The translations under genes were made by a program, and so were the position numbers. A model generated the notes under the pieces. It was not told the DNA's origin and did not search any database. It saw nothing but the letters and a program-made list of their open reading frames with translations. This document shows positions 41,115 to 49,097 of a stretch of DNA of 64,000 nucleotides, in pieces (position 1 is the first letter of the stretch; each line of letters starts with the position of its first letter). The DNA is from Streptomyces violaceoruber (lineage in GTDB: Bacteria > Actinomycetota > Actinomycetes > Streptomycetales > Streptomycetaceae), in the NCBI RefSeq assembly GCF_033406955.1, contig NZ_CP137734.1, positions 6,324,001 to 6,388,000 of the forward strand. The letters are read 5' to 3'.

Positions 41115-41675
41115 TCAGGGCCTGGTCCCCGCGTCCCTCCGGGAGCTGCTCAGGCCCTCCAGCCCGCGCAGCCGGTCCATCTCGCGGCGGTCTCGCTTGG
41201 TCGGGCGGCCGGCGCCGCGGTCGCGGATGCCCGCCGGGGCGACGGCCTCGCGGGGCGGGGGCGGCGGCGAGTTGTCGACGTAGCACTGGACGGCGACCGG
41301 AGCACCTACGCGCTTGCGGATCAGCCGCTTCACGACGACGACCCGTTCCCGGCCCTCCTGTCGCAGGCGCACCTCGTCGCCGACGCGGAGCGAGTACGCG
41401 GGCTTCACCCGCTCGCCGTTCACCCGGACATGGCCGCCGCGGCAGGCGGTCGCCCCCAGGGAACGGGTCTTGATCAGGCGGACGGCCCAGATCCAGCTGT
41501 CCACGCGGACGCTCTCCCCGTGCTGCGGCCCGGCCGCCTCGGCGGCGGCGATCGCCGCCGCCGTCTTCGGGTCCGGTGTCGCCGTCTTCGGGTCCGGTGT
41601 CCCGGCCGCGGCAGCGGCGCCGTCCCGCGGTGCGGCCACCGGGCCGCTCCCGCCCTCGTCATGCTCGGAAGCCAT
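41115..41675 (-). CDS. S4-domain RNA-binding protein, Hsp15-like
   Basis: 186 residues. Residues 1-55 are an Ala/Gly/Pro-rich extension with a doubled TPDPKTA. The S4 domain follows (VRVDSWIWAVRLIKTRSLG, VRVNGERVKPAYSLRVGDEV), which is the Hsp15 pattern, with a positively charged C-terminal tail. Hsp15 binds stalled 50S subunits carrying peptidyl-tRNA; that role is probable here but unproven. The N-terminal extension is longer than in E. coli. A TAGGGT box six bases before the ATG suggests a leaderless transcript. Confidence 0.88.
   Translation of the reverse strand: MASEHDEGGSGPVAAPRDGAAAAAGTPDPKTATPDPKTAAAIAAAEAAGPQHGESVRVDSWIWAVRLIKTRSLGATACRGGHVRVNGERVKPAYSLRVGDEVRLRQEGRERVVVVKRLIRKRVGAPVAVQCYVDNSPPPPPREAVAPAGIRDRGAGRPTKRDRREMDRLRGLEGLSSSRRDAGTRP
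41560..41601 (-). repeat. Two perfect 21-bp tandem repeats in the S4-protein gene
   Basis: GCCGTCTTCGGGTCCGGTGTC occurs twice in a row, encoding a repeated TPDPKTA in frame. It lies in the disordered N-terminal extension, before the S4 domain. Confidence 0.9.
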
Positions 41676-41681
41676 GGTCCG

Positions 41682-41687
41682 ACCCTA
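41682..41687 (-). promoter_or_regulatory. -10 box (TAGGGT) 6 nt before the S4-protein ATG
   Basis: On the minus strand TAGGGT is followed by six bases and then ATG; no ribosome-binding site is seen. Confidence 0.5.
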
Positions 41688-41779
41688 ACCGCCCGGCACG
41701 GCGCGGCGGGCCGCAATTTCGGCGACCGACGACGGCCACCACGAACAGGGGCACGAGAGGGTTGGGCACGAGAGGGTCT

Positions 41780-41785
41780 TACGGT
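41780..41785 (+). promoter_or_regulatory. -10 box (TACGGT) 6 nt before the uracil-DNA glycosylase ATG
   Basis: TACGGT ends six bases before the start. The GGAGG in between is too close to the ATG to serve as a normal ribosome site, so a leaderless start is likely. A repeated GGGCACGAGAGGG (two copies) lies just upstream. Confidence 0.5.
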
Positions 41786-41791
41786 GGAGGC

Positions 41792-42505
41792 ATGGACACC
41801 GGCGGCCTCTCCGTACTCGACCGGCGCATCGAGGGGTGCCGGGCCTGCCCGCGGCTGGTCGAGTGGCGGGAAGAGGTGGCCCGTACCAAGCGGGCGGCCT
41901 TCGCCGACTGGACGTACTGGGGCCGGCCCGTGCCCGGCTTCGGCCCGCCGGACGCGCGGCTGCTGATCGTCGGCCTGGCGCCCGCGGCCCACGGCGGCAA
42001 CCGCACCGGCCGGATGTTCACCGGCGACCGCTCCGGCGACGTGCTGTACCAGGCCCTGTACGACGTGGGCCTCGCCTCGCAGCCCACCGCGGTCCGCGTG
42101 GACGACGGCCTGGAACTCTACGGCGTGCGCGTCACCTCGCCCGTGCACTGCGCCCCGCCCGCGAACAAGCCCACCCCCACCGAACGGGACACCTGCCGTT
42201 CCTGGCTCGTCCAGGAGCTGGGGCTGCTGCGCCCGACACTGCGGGCGGTGGTCGTCCTCGGGGCCTTCGGCTGGCAGGCGGCGCTGCCCGCGTTCGCCGG
42301 GGCGGGCTGGACCGTACCCCGCCCCCGTCCGGCCTTCGCCCACGGCACGCAGGTGACGCTGGACGCCGCCGACGGGCCGGACCTGCACCTCTTCGGCTGC
42401 TTCCACGTCAGCCAGCGCAACACCTTCACCGGCCGGCTCACCCCCGAGATGCTGCGCGACGTGCTGCGCACGGCGGCGGAGACGGCGGGGCTGCCCGCGC
42501 GGTGA
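41792..42505 (+). CDS. Uracil-DNA glycosylase, family 5-like (UdgB type)
   Basis: 237 residues. The N-terminal CRACPRLV cysteine pair (about C17 and C20) with later cysteines in SPVHCAPPANK and DTCRSW form the iron-sulfur site of family 4/5 glycosylases. The water-activating motif reads GLAPAAHGGNRTGRMFTGD, and the C-terminal HVSQRNTFTGRL is the DNA-leucine loop. The alanine in GLAPAA in place of the usual Glu-type residue fits the UdgB class, which removes uracil and other deaminated bases. It acts in the cytoplasm on DNA. Confidence 0.92.
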   Translation: MDTGGLSVLDRRIEGCRACPRLVEWREEVARTKRAAFADWTYWGRPVPGFGPPDARLLIVGLAPAAHGGNRTGRMFTGDRSGDVLYQALYDVGLASQPTAVRVDDGLELYGVRVTSPVHCAPPANKPTPTERDTCRSWLVQELGLLRPTLRAVVVLGAFGWQAALPAFAGAGWTVPRPRPAFAHGTQVTLDAADGPDLHLFGCFHVSQRNTFTGRLTPEMLRDVLRTAAETAGLPAR

Positions 42506-42547
42506 GGGCCGCACCATAAAGCGGATGAGCGTCCGGGGCCACCGCGC

Positions 42548-42553
42548 TACGGT
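42548..42553 (+). promoter_or_regulatory. -10 box (TACGGT) 6 nt before the proline iminopeptidase ATG
   Basis: TACGGT followed by GCTCCG and ATG, with no Shine-Dalgarno; leaderless start likely. Confidence 0.5.
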
Positions 42554-42559
42554 GCTCCG

Positions 42560-43531
42560 ATGAGCCTGTATCCAGAGATCGAACCGTACGACCACGGCAT
42601 GCTCGACGTCGGGGACGGCAACCACGTCTACTGGGAAACCTGCGGGAACCCGCACGGCAAGCCCGCGGTGGTGCTGCACGGCGGACCCGGCAGCCGGGCG
42701 AGTCCGGGGCTCCGGCGCTACTTCGACCCCGCCGCCTACCGGATCGTCCTCCTCGACCAGCGTGGCGCCGGGCGTTCGCTGCCCCGCGCGAGCGCCCCCG
42801 ACACGGACATGAGCGTCAACACGACCGCCCACCTGATGGCGGACCTGGAGCGGCTGCGGGTCCACCTGGGCATCGAGCGCTGGCTGGTGTGGGGCGTGTC
42901 CTGGGGCTCGGTCCTGGGCCTGCGGTACGCGCAGACCCATCCCGGCGTGGTGACCGAGCTGGTGCTGACCGGGGTCGCCACCGGCTCCAACGCCGAGGTG
43001 GCCCTCCTGACGCGAGGGTTGGGGAATATCTTCCCCGAGGCCCACGAGCGGTTCCTCGCCGAACTGCCCCCGGACGCACGCGACGGGAACCTGCCCGCCG
43101 CCTACAACCGACTGCTGGAGTCTCCGGACCCGGCGGTCCGCGAGCGGGCCGCGCGCGCCTGGACCGACTGGGAGACGGCGACCATCCCCGCGCCGCCCGG
43201 CTCGGTCGCCCGCTACCAGGACCCGGACTTCCGCATGGGCTTCGCCCGCACCGTCACGCACTACTGGGGCAACGACCACTTCCTCGGCGACGGCAACGAC
43301 GAGGGCGTGGTCATCAGGGACGCGCACCTGCTGAAGGGCATCCCCGGCACCCTGGTCCAGGGCAGCCTCGACTTCGGCAACCTCCTCGGCATCGTCTGGC
43401 GGCTCCACCACGCCTGGCCCGACAGCGACCTGGTGATCGTGGACGAGGCCGGACACGACGCCGGGACGACCGGCGACGAGGCCCTGCTGGCGGCGACGGA
43501 CAAATACGCGCGCGGTGGCACCGCGGAATGA
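42560..43531 (+). CDS. pip: Proline iminopeptidase, alpha/beta hydrolase
   Basis: 323 residues, typical for the S33 family. It removes N-terminal proline from peptides. The oxyanion region is VVLHGGPGSRASPGL, the nucleophile is S114 in GVSWGSVLG, and the acid and histidine lie in VQGSLDFGN and DEAGHDAG near the C terminus. The gene ends five bases before MITE-like element 2. Confidence 0.95.
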   Translation: MSLYPEIEPYDHGMLDVGDGNHVYWETCGNPHGKPAVVLHGGPGSRASPGLRRYFDPAAYRIVLLDQRGAGRSLPRASAPDTDMSVNTTAHLMADLERLRVHLGIERWLVWGVSWGSVLGLRYAQTHPGVVTELVLTGVATGSNAEVALLTRGLGNIFPEAHERFLAELPPDARDGNLPAAYNRLLESPDPAVRERAARAWTDWETATIPAPPGSVARYQDPDFRMGFARTVTHYWGNDHFLGDGNDEGVVIRDAHLLKGIPGTLVQGSLDFGNLLGIVWRLHHAWPDSDLVIVDEAGHDAGTTGDEALLAATDKYARGGTAE

Positions 43532-43535
43532 CGGA

Positions 43536-43620
43536 CCAGGGGGTGTCGTTCGGATCAGGCCGGCCACGGCCGACGGTGCCTTGTGCGCGACCCCGGCAAG
43601 ATCCAAACGACACCTCCTAG
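43536..43620 (-). mobile_element. MITE-like element 2, 85 bp, internally deleted relative of element 1
   Basis: Read on the minus strand it begins CTAGGAGGTGTCGTTTGGATC, continues with TTGCCGGGGTCGCG as in element 1, then jumps to CACAAGGCACCGTCGGCCG and the right end of element 1. About 105 bp of the middle are missing. One end is CTAG and the other CCAG. The CTAG end contains the TAG stop codon of the GNAT gene, the same arrangement as at element 1. Confidence 0.85.
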
Positions 43621-44168
43621 GCGGACCGGGGCCGCCACTCGTAGCGCACGTCCGGCTCCCGCTCCTCGTTCCGGTCGCCGTCCGTCCACTCCACGGCCCG
43701 GAACCCGTGCCGTTCGTAGAAGCGCCGCGCGGGCGCGTTGACCTGGAAGGTCCACAGCGACAGCCCGTCCGCCCGGCGCTCCTTGGCCAGGGCGACGAAC
43801 CGGTCCCCGATCCCGCACCCGCGCCGCTCGGGGGCGAGGTACAGCTGCGACAGCTCCTCGCCCTCGAGCACCATCACACCGGCCACCGCACCGTCGTCCT
43901 CCTGCGCCACCCAGGTCTCGTAGCGCTCCACCACCACGTGCCGGAAGTACGCACGGACCTCGGAGTCGGAGCGGGGCCGGACCACGGTCGGCAGCGCGGC
44001 GGCGAAGGAGCGCAGCCACACGTCGGCCGCCGCACGCGCGTCGACGGCCCGGGCGCGCCGCAGCACCACCGCCTCGGCACCCGCATCGGTGCTCACACCG
44101 GCACCCGCGTCGTCACTCGGACCGGCATCCACGTCGGCTCCCGCGCGGGCTCCCGCCTCCCGGTTCAC
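43617..44168 (-). CDS. GNAT-family N-acetyltransferase
   Basis: 183 residues from GTG that overlaps the RidA gene stop by four bases. An N-terminal Asp/Ala/Gly tail of about 33 residues precedes the domain. The acetyl-CoA site is LYLAPERRGCGIGDRFVALA (Q/RxxGxG/A pattern), with the C-terminal strand NAPARRFYERHGFRAVE. It acetylates an amine; the acceptor is unknown. Its TAG stop codon lies in the CTAG of MITE-like element 2, so the element borders the coding sequence. Confidence 0.9.
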   Translation of the reverse strand: MNREAGARAGADVDAGPSDDAGAGVSTDAGAEAVVLRRARAVDARAAADVWLRSFAAALPTVVRPRSDSEVRAYFRHVVVERYETWVAQEDDGAVAGVMVLEGEELSQLYLAPERRGCGIGDRFVALAKERRADGLSLWTFQVNAPARRFYERHGFRAVEWTDGDRNEEREPDVRYEWRPRSA

Positions 44169-44578
44169 GGGCGGCCGCTCTCCGGCACGACCGCGGTCGC
44201 GGTGATCTCCACCAGCTGACCCGGATAGCCGAGGCAGCTCACCCCGAGCAGCGTCGAGGAGTGCGGACCGGTGCTGAGCCCGGACGCCTCGACCACGTCC
44301 CAGACGGCGGACAGCGCGGCGGTCTCGGCGCTCACGACATACACATCGGTCGACAGCACGTGCTCCAGACCGCTCCCGACGGCACGCAGCTGCTCGGTGA
44401 GGTTCGCGAGCACCTGCTCGGCCTGACGGACCGGATCGCCCTCGCCGACCAGCTTCCCCGCCGCGTCGAGCGGCACGGAACCGGCGAGGAACGCGAGCCT
44501 GGTCCCGGCCTCGACGACCGAGGCGTGGGAGTAGACGGGCGGCGGGAAGAGGCCGGGCACGGTGACGCGCTGGATCAC
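44165..44578 (-). CDS. RidA-family protein (YjgF/YER057c/UK114)
   Basis: 137 residues from GTG with AGGAG at five bases. The family trimer pattern is visible: SHASVVEAGTRLAFLAG, PVRQAEQVLANL and the C-terminal PGQLVEITATAV. RidA proteins hydrolyse reactive enamine or imine intermediates, and variants do other deaminations. The catalytic arginine usually in the loop before the last strand is not clearly present (it reads GVSCLGYPGQLVEI), so it may belong to a subgroup without deaminase activity. It is the first gene of a two-gene unit with the acetyltransferase. Confidence 0.88.
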   Translation of the reverse strand: MIQRVTVPGLFPPPVYSHASVVEAGTRLAFLAGSVPLDAAGKLVGEGDPVRQAEQVLANLTEQLRAVGSGLEHVLSTDVYVVSAETAALSAVWDVVEASGLSTGPHSSTLLGVSCLGYPGQLVEITATAVVPESGRP

Positions 44579-44751
44579 GTGGACTCCTGGAAGACGGGCG
44601 GGCAACCTCCCGATCGTCCGTTCTCCGGCCGCGCCGCGCACCCGAATTTCGCTCGCGGCCGGCACGCCCCGCCGCCTAGGCTCCCGGCGTCGCCCCGCTC
44701 CCGCCCCCGCCCCGCTTCCGTCCCCGCCCCACCGTCAGGAGGCCCTCACCA

Positions 44752-45534
44752 GTGCCCACGCCCACCCTCCCGGACCAGGCCTTCCTCGACACCACGGCCG
44801 ACCGGCTCGCCGCCCTGCCCGCGGTCCGCGCGGTCACCCTCGGCGGCTCCCGGGCACAGGGCGCGCACGGGCCGGACAGCGACTGGGACCTGGCGGTCTA
44901 CTACCGGGGCGCCTTCGACCCCGAGGACCTGCGCGCCGTCGGCTGGCCGGGAGAGGTCTCGGAGCTCGGCGCCTGGGGCGGCGGCGTCTTCAACGGGGGC
45001 GCCTGGCTGACGATCGACGAGCGCCGGGTCGACGTGCACTACCGCGACCTCGACGTGGTGGAGCACGAGACGGCGGAGGCGGAGGCGGGCCGCTTCGGCG
45101 TCGAGCCGCTGATGTTCCACCTGGCGGGTATCCCGACCTACCTCGTGGTCGCCGAGCTGGCGATCAACAAGGTGCTCCGCGGAGACCTGCCCCGCCCCGC
45201 CGCCTACCCGGAGGCCCTGCGCAGCACCGCGCCCGACCACTGGTACGGCACGGCCACCGCCACCCTCGCCTACGACCGGGCCGGCCACGCCCCCAGGGGA
45301 GCCCTCACCCAGGTCGCCGGCGCGCTCGCCCTCGCCACCACCCAGACGGCCCACGCGGTGCTGGCGGCGCGGGGGGAGTGGGTGACGAACGAGAAGGGGC
45401 TGGTCGAGCGGGCCGGGCTGGACGGGACGGACGTGCTGCTCGCCGGTCTGACGCCGGAGCCGCGAGCTCTGGACGACGCGGTGACACGGGCCGGAACCCT
45501 GCTGCGGGACGCTCTGGAGGCCGCCCGCTCCTGA
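44752..45534 (+). CDS. Nucleotidyltransferase-domain protein
   Basis: 260 residues from GTG. The polymerase-beta fold motif is GGSRAQGAHGPDSDWDLAVYY, read in two parts: GGSRAQG (31-37) and DSDWDLA with two metal-binding aspartates. A third acidic site is near RRVDVHYRD. The C-terminal half is helical (DUF4037-like). Such proteins transfer nucleotides to small molecules (for example aminoglycosides) or to proteins. The substrate is unknown. Confidence 0.85.
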   Translation: MPTPTLPDQAFLDTTADRLAALPAVRAVTLGGSRAQGAHGPDSDWDLAVYYRGAFDPEDLRAVGWPGEVSELGAWGGGVFNGGAWLTIDERRVDVHYRDLDVVEHETAEAEAGRFGVEPLMFHLAGIPTYLVVAELAINKVLRGDLPRPAAYPEALRSTAPDHWYGTATATLAYDRAGHAPRGALTQVAGALALATTQTAHAVLAARGEWVTNEKGLVERAGLDGTDVLLAGLTPEPRALDDAVTRAGTLLRDALEAARS

Positions 45535-45706
45535 GGGCCCCGCAGGCTCCGTGGCGCTCAACGGCCGTCATCCCCACGAAACAAGCCCGTTTCCGCGCCT
45601 TCGAAAACCCGTCGTACGCTTGACAGCGCACCGCCCAGCCCAGCCCGGCCACCGTCGCCCGGAGGCTCACCACCGCCTCGCCCGGACGACAGGAGCCCCG
45701 CACCCC

Positions 45707-47563
45707 GTGTTCCGCACCGCCGCCCACGCACTCCCGCCCTGGCTCGGCCACGCCCTGAACGCCCAGCGCGGCCCGGTGCCCTGGAACGCGGTGGTCCGGG
45801 GCGCGCTGGCCGGCGGGCCGCTGCTGAGCGCCGCCCTGGTCGCCGGGCGGGCCTCCCTCGGGGTCGTCGCCGCGATCGCCGCCATGCTGGCCGGCATCAA
45901 CGACCGGCCGGGCAGCCGCCGTACCTCCGTGCGGCGGATCGGCGTACCCGCGCTCGCGGGGGCGCTCGGGCTGCTCGTCGGGACGTACGCCGGCCGGCAC
46001 CTCGGGGCGGTGGCGCTGACCCTGGTGCTGACCGGGCTCGGACTGGTCGCCGGGTGTGTCAGCGCCGTCGGGCCCGTGGCGTCCGGGGCGGGGACCCAGC
46101 TGCTGGTCACAGCGGCCGTGGGTGCAGGGATGCCGCTGCCCGACCCCGGGTGGCGGAGCGTCCTCGCCTTCCTCGCCGGTGCCGGATGGCTGCTCCTGCT
46201 GCGGCTGGTCCTGCCCACGCCCACCTCCGTCACCGGCGACCTCCGTCTCGACTTCCGCTTCGACGGGGAACGGGCGGCCGTCGCCGACGTCTACGAGGCC
46301 GTCGCCGCGCTCCTCGACGCGGTCGGCACGGAACACGCCGTGGCCCGCCGGGCCGCGCTCACCGCCGCACTCGACCACGCGCAGGACGCGCTCGCCGGAC
46401 CCCGGCTGCGGCGCCGCGCCGCCACCGCCGCCGAACGCCGGCTGCACGCCCAGTACACCGCCGCCCTGCCCCTCGGCGAGGCCGCGACCGCGCTCGCGTG
46501 GGCGGAGCGGGCGGTGCCGCCGCGGGCCGGCGAAGGCCCCCGGCGGCTCGCGGCGGCCGTCCGCGGCAACACCCACGCCGGGCCGCTGCCCGCCCCGAGC
46601 CGGACCGAGCCCGCTCTGCGCGCCCTGGACGACGCCCTGCTGCACGCGGCGCAGGCCTTCGACCGGGGCAGGGGCCCCGACCTGCACGTCCGGAGGCGAT
46701 CGCCCCGCTCGGTGGCGCAGGCGGTGCTCGGCCCGGGCGGGCGGGAGTACGGGCTGCGGGCCGGGCTGTGCTTCGGCGCCGGCGCCGCCGTCGCGCAGGC
46801 GCTGCACCACGGTCACTGGTACGGCTCCCACCAGCACTGGTACTGGCTGCCCGCCACCGCCGTCTTCCTCGTCAAGCCCGACCTCGGCCCGCTCGTGTCC
46901 CGGGTGCTGTGCCGGGCCGCCGGGACGGTGCTCGGGGCGCTGCTCTTCGCCGTGTTCGCGGCCGTGCTGCCCCAGCCCGAGGGGCTGGTCGTCCTCGTCG
47001 CGGTCTGCGGCGCCCTGGTGCCGGTCGCCGCGCGGCACTTCGCCGCCCAGACCACCGTCGTCACCGTTCTCGTCCTCGCCCTGGTCATGGTCGGCGGCGA
47101 ACCGCAGGCCTCCGCCGGCCGCATCGGGGAGACGCTGCTGGCCTGCGCGATCGTGCTGGTGGCCGGGCACCTGCCGATGCCGGGGCAGCGGGGCGCCGGC
47201 ATCCGGGCGGGCGTCGACGCCGCCGACGCGGCCGCGCACGCCTACCTCACGCACGTACTGAGCGAGTCCGACGACCGCGCCGCCCGGTGGACGCTGCGCC
47301 GGGAGGCCTACCGCACGCTCGCCGAGGCCCGCGCCGCCATCGCCCGTGCCGCCGCCGAACTGCCCGCCCTCGCCCGGCACTCCGAGGGCACCGACGAGGT
47401 CGCGGCGGTCCTCGAACGGCTCGTCGACACCATCACCGCGTGCGCCGTGCACCTCGACGACTCCGGGCGGCTCACACCCCGCCACACCGAACGGCTCGCC
47501 GCGCTGCGGGACGAACTCGCCGAGCGGCGCGGGCGCGTGGGAGGGCACCGTACGTTGGCCTGA
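45707..47563 (+). CDS. FUSC-family inner-membrane exporter, aromatic-acid type
   Basis: 618 residues from GTG with AGGAG about 12 bases upstream. It has two sets of membrane helices (about 25-185 and 350-475) separated and followed by long soluble helical regions, the layout of AaeB/YccS proteins. The second core carries GLRAGLCFGAGAAVAQALHH and KPDLGPLVSR. Its stop codon overlaps the ATG of the amidohydrolase (TGATG). It probably exports aromatic or other organic acids; the substrate is not known. Confidence 0.88.
   Translation: MFRTAAHALPPWLGHALNAQRGPVPWNAVVRGALAGGPLLSAALVAGRASLGVVAAIAAMLAGINDRPGSRRTSVRRIGVPALAGALGLLVGTYAGRHLGAVALTLVLTGLGLVAGCVSAVGPVASGAGTQLLVTAAVGAGMPLPDPGWRSVLAFLAGAGWLLLLRLVLPTPTSVTGDLRLDFRFDGERAAVADVYEAVAALLDAVGTEHAVARRAALTAALDHAQDALAGPRLRRRAATAAERRLHAQYTAALPLGEAATALAWAERAVPPRAGEGPRRLAAAVRGNTHAGPLPAPSRTEPALRALDDALLHAAQAFDRGRGPDLHVRRRSPRSVAQAVLGPGGREYGLRAGLCFGAGAAVAQALHHGHWYGSHQHWYWLPATAVFLVKPDLGPLVSRVLCRAAGTVLGALLFAVFAAVLPQPEGLVVLVAVCGALVPVAARHFAAQTTVVTVLVLALVMVGGEPQASAGRIGETLLACAIVLVAGHLPMPGQRGAGIRAGVDAADAAAHAYLTHVLSESDDRAARWTLRREAYRTLAEARAAIARAAAELPALARHSEGTDEVAAVLERLVDTITACAVHLDDSGRLTPRHTERLAALRDELAERRGRVGGHRTLA
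47551..47556 (+). promoter_or_regulatory. -10-like box (TACGTT) 6 nt before the amidohydrolase ATG
   Basis: TACGTT lies inside the 3' end of the exporter gene, six bases before the ATG. It could give an internal leaderless transcript in addition to coupling. Confidence 0.35.
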
Positions 47564-48960
47564 TGACGCCTTCCTCACCCGAGCCCACCGGGGCCGCCGG
47601 ACACGCCGGGCACGCCGGGCCCGCCGATCTCGTCATCAGCGGCTGCACCGTCCTCGTGCACGACGACCGTGGGCGGATCGGCTTCGAGCAGGACGCGGCC
47701 GTCGTCGTACGCGGCGGAGTCGTCGACTCCGTGACCACCGCCGCGGCAGGGGCCTCGGTGCCCGCCGCCGACCGCATCGACGCACGCGGCCAGGTCGCCC
47801 TCCCCGGGCTGATCAACTGCCACACGCACTCGCCCATGGTCGCGCTGCGCGGACTCGCCGAGGACCTGCCCACCGAGGAGTGGTTCAACGACGTCGTCTG
47901 GCCCGTCGAGTCCAACCTCACCGGGCGGGACGTGATGCTGGGCGCCCGGCTGGCCTGCGCCGAGATGATCCGCGCGGGCGTCACGACCTTCGCGGACAGC
48001 TACTTCCACATGGACGCCGTGGCCGAGGTCGTCGACCGGTGCGGGATGCGGGCCCAGCTCGGGCAGGCGTACTTCTCCTCGCAGGGGCCCGAGGGGCCGG
48101 CGGCGTCGCTGGACTTCGCGCTGCGCCGCCGCGGCTTTGCCGGCGGCCGGATCACCACCGCCCTCGCTCCGCACGCCCCCTACACGGTGGTCGACGCCGA
48201 CCTCGCCGCGACCGCGGAACTCGCCCGCGACCACGGACTGCCCGTGCACCTGCACGCCGCCGAGAACCGCGACCAGACCGACACGAGCCTCGCCCGGCAC
48301 GGGGTCACCCCCATCGGGGTCCTGGAACGCACCGGAGTCCTCGACACCGACGTGCTCATCGCCCACGGCACCGGCATCACCGAGGACGACCTGCCGCTCC
48401 TCGCGCGCGCGGGCGGCCGTACGGCGGTGGCGACCGCGCCCCGCGGCTACCTCAAGTTCGGCTGGCCCGGCACCACACCGGTGCGCGCGCTGCGCGACAT
48501 CGGTGTCCCCGTGGGGCTGGCCACGGACGGTGCCGCGTCCAACAACTCCCTCGACGTGTGGGAGTCGATGGCGCTCACGTCCCTGATCCAGAAGTCCACC
48601 GAGGGCGATCCGCGCTGGCTGACCTCCCGCCAGGCCCTCCACCACGCCACCGTGCAGAGCGCCCGGGCCGTCGGGCTCGGGGACTCCGTGGGGCGCATCG
48701 CACCCGGGTGGCGGGCGGACCTGATCCTGGTCGACCTCACCGGACCGCACACCCAGCCGGTGCACGACCTCGCCGCCACCCTGGTGCACAGCGCGCGCTC
48801 CGCCGACGTGCGCACGACGATCGTCGACGGACGCGTCCTCATGCGGGACCGCGAGCTGCTCACCGTGGACGTGCCCGAGGTGGTCCGGGAACTGGGGGAG
48901 CGGCTGCCCGCCCTGACCGACCGCGGCCACGGCCGGCGCATCCAGCAGTACGACACCTGA
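47563..48960 (+). CDS. Amidohydrolase-family deaminase, SsnA/MtaD/AtzA-type
   Basis: 465 residues. The metal site begins with LINCHTHSPM (His-x-His), then HLHAAENRDQTD, IAHGTGI and the aspartate in LATDGAASNNSLD, so one metal ion is bound by four ligands. This pattern is shared by adenosine-like (MTA/SAH), guanine and 8-oxoguanine deaminases and triazine hydrolases. The residues SPMVALRGLAEDLP and EEWF fit the MTA/SAH deaminase branch best. The ATG overlaps the exporter stop, so the two are coupled and the exporter may move its product. Confidence 0.88.
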   Translation: MTPSSPEPTGAAGHAGHAGPADLVISGCTVLVHDDRGRIGFEQDAAVVVRGGVVDSVTTAAAGASVPAADRIDARGQVALPGLINCHTHSPMVALRGLAEDLPTEEWFNDVVWPVESNLTGRDVMLGARLACAEMIRAGVTTFADSYFHMDAVAEVVDRCGMRAQLGQAYFSSQGPEGPAASLDFALRRRGFAGGRITTALAPHAPYTVVDADLAATAELARDHGLPVHLHAAENRDQTDTSLARHGVTPIGVLERTGVLDTDVLIAHGTGITEDDLPLLARAGGRTAVATAPRGYLKFGWPGTTPVRALRDIGVPVGLATDGAASNNSLDVWESMALTSLIQKSTEGDPRWLTSRQALHHATVQSARAVGLGDSVGRIAPGWRADLILVDLTGPHTQPVHDLAATLVHSARSADVRTTIVDGRVLMRDRELLTVDVPEVVRELGERLPALTDRGHGRRIQQYDT

Positions 48961-48967
48961 AAGGCCT

Positions 48968-49000
48968 GTTCAGAGCTTGTTCAGAGCCTGTTCGGCGGCC
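48968..49000 (+). promoter_or_regulatory. Three 11-bp direct repeats beginning GTTC, PHO-box-like
   Basis: GTTCAGAGCTT, GTTCAGAGCCT and GTTCGGCGGCC follow each other without a gap. PhoP of Streptomyces binds direct repeat units of exactly 11 bp that begin GTTCA. The later bases (usually CC) differ here, so this is a candidate only. The DUF899 gene starts about 100 bp downstream. Confidence 0.5.
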
Positions 49001-49097
49001 CGCTGAAAAGAATCTTGCCGGGCAGCGATGAGTTCCGCTCCGCCCTTCGGTCACCACCCGGACGGCCCGACCGCGTCGTCGTACAGGAGGCTGGAGT

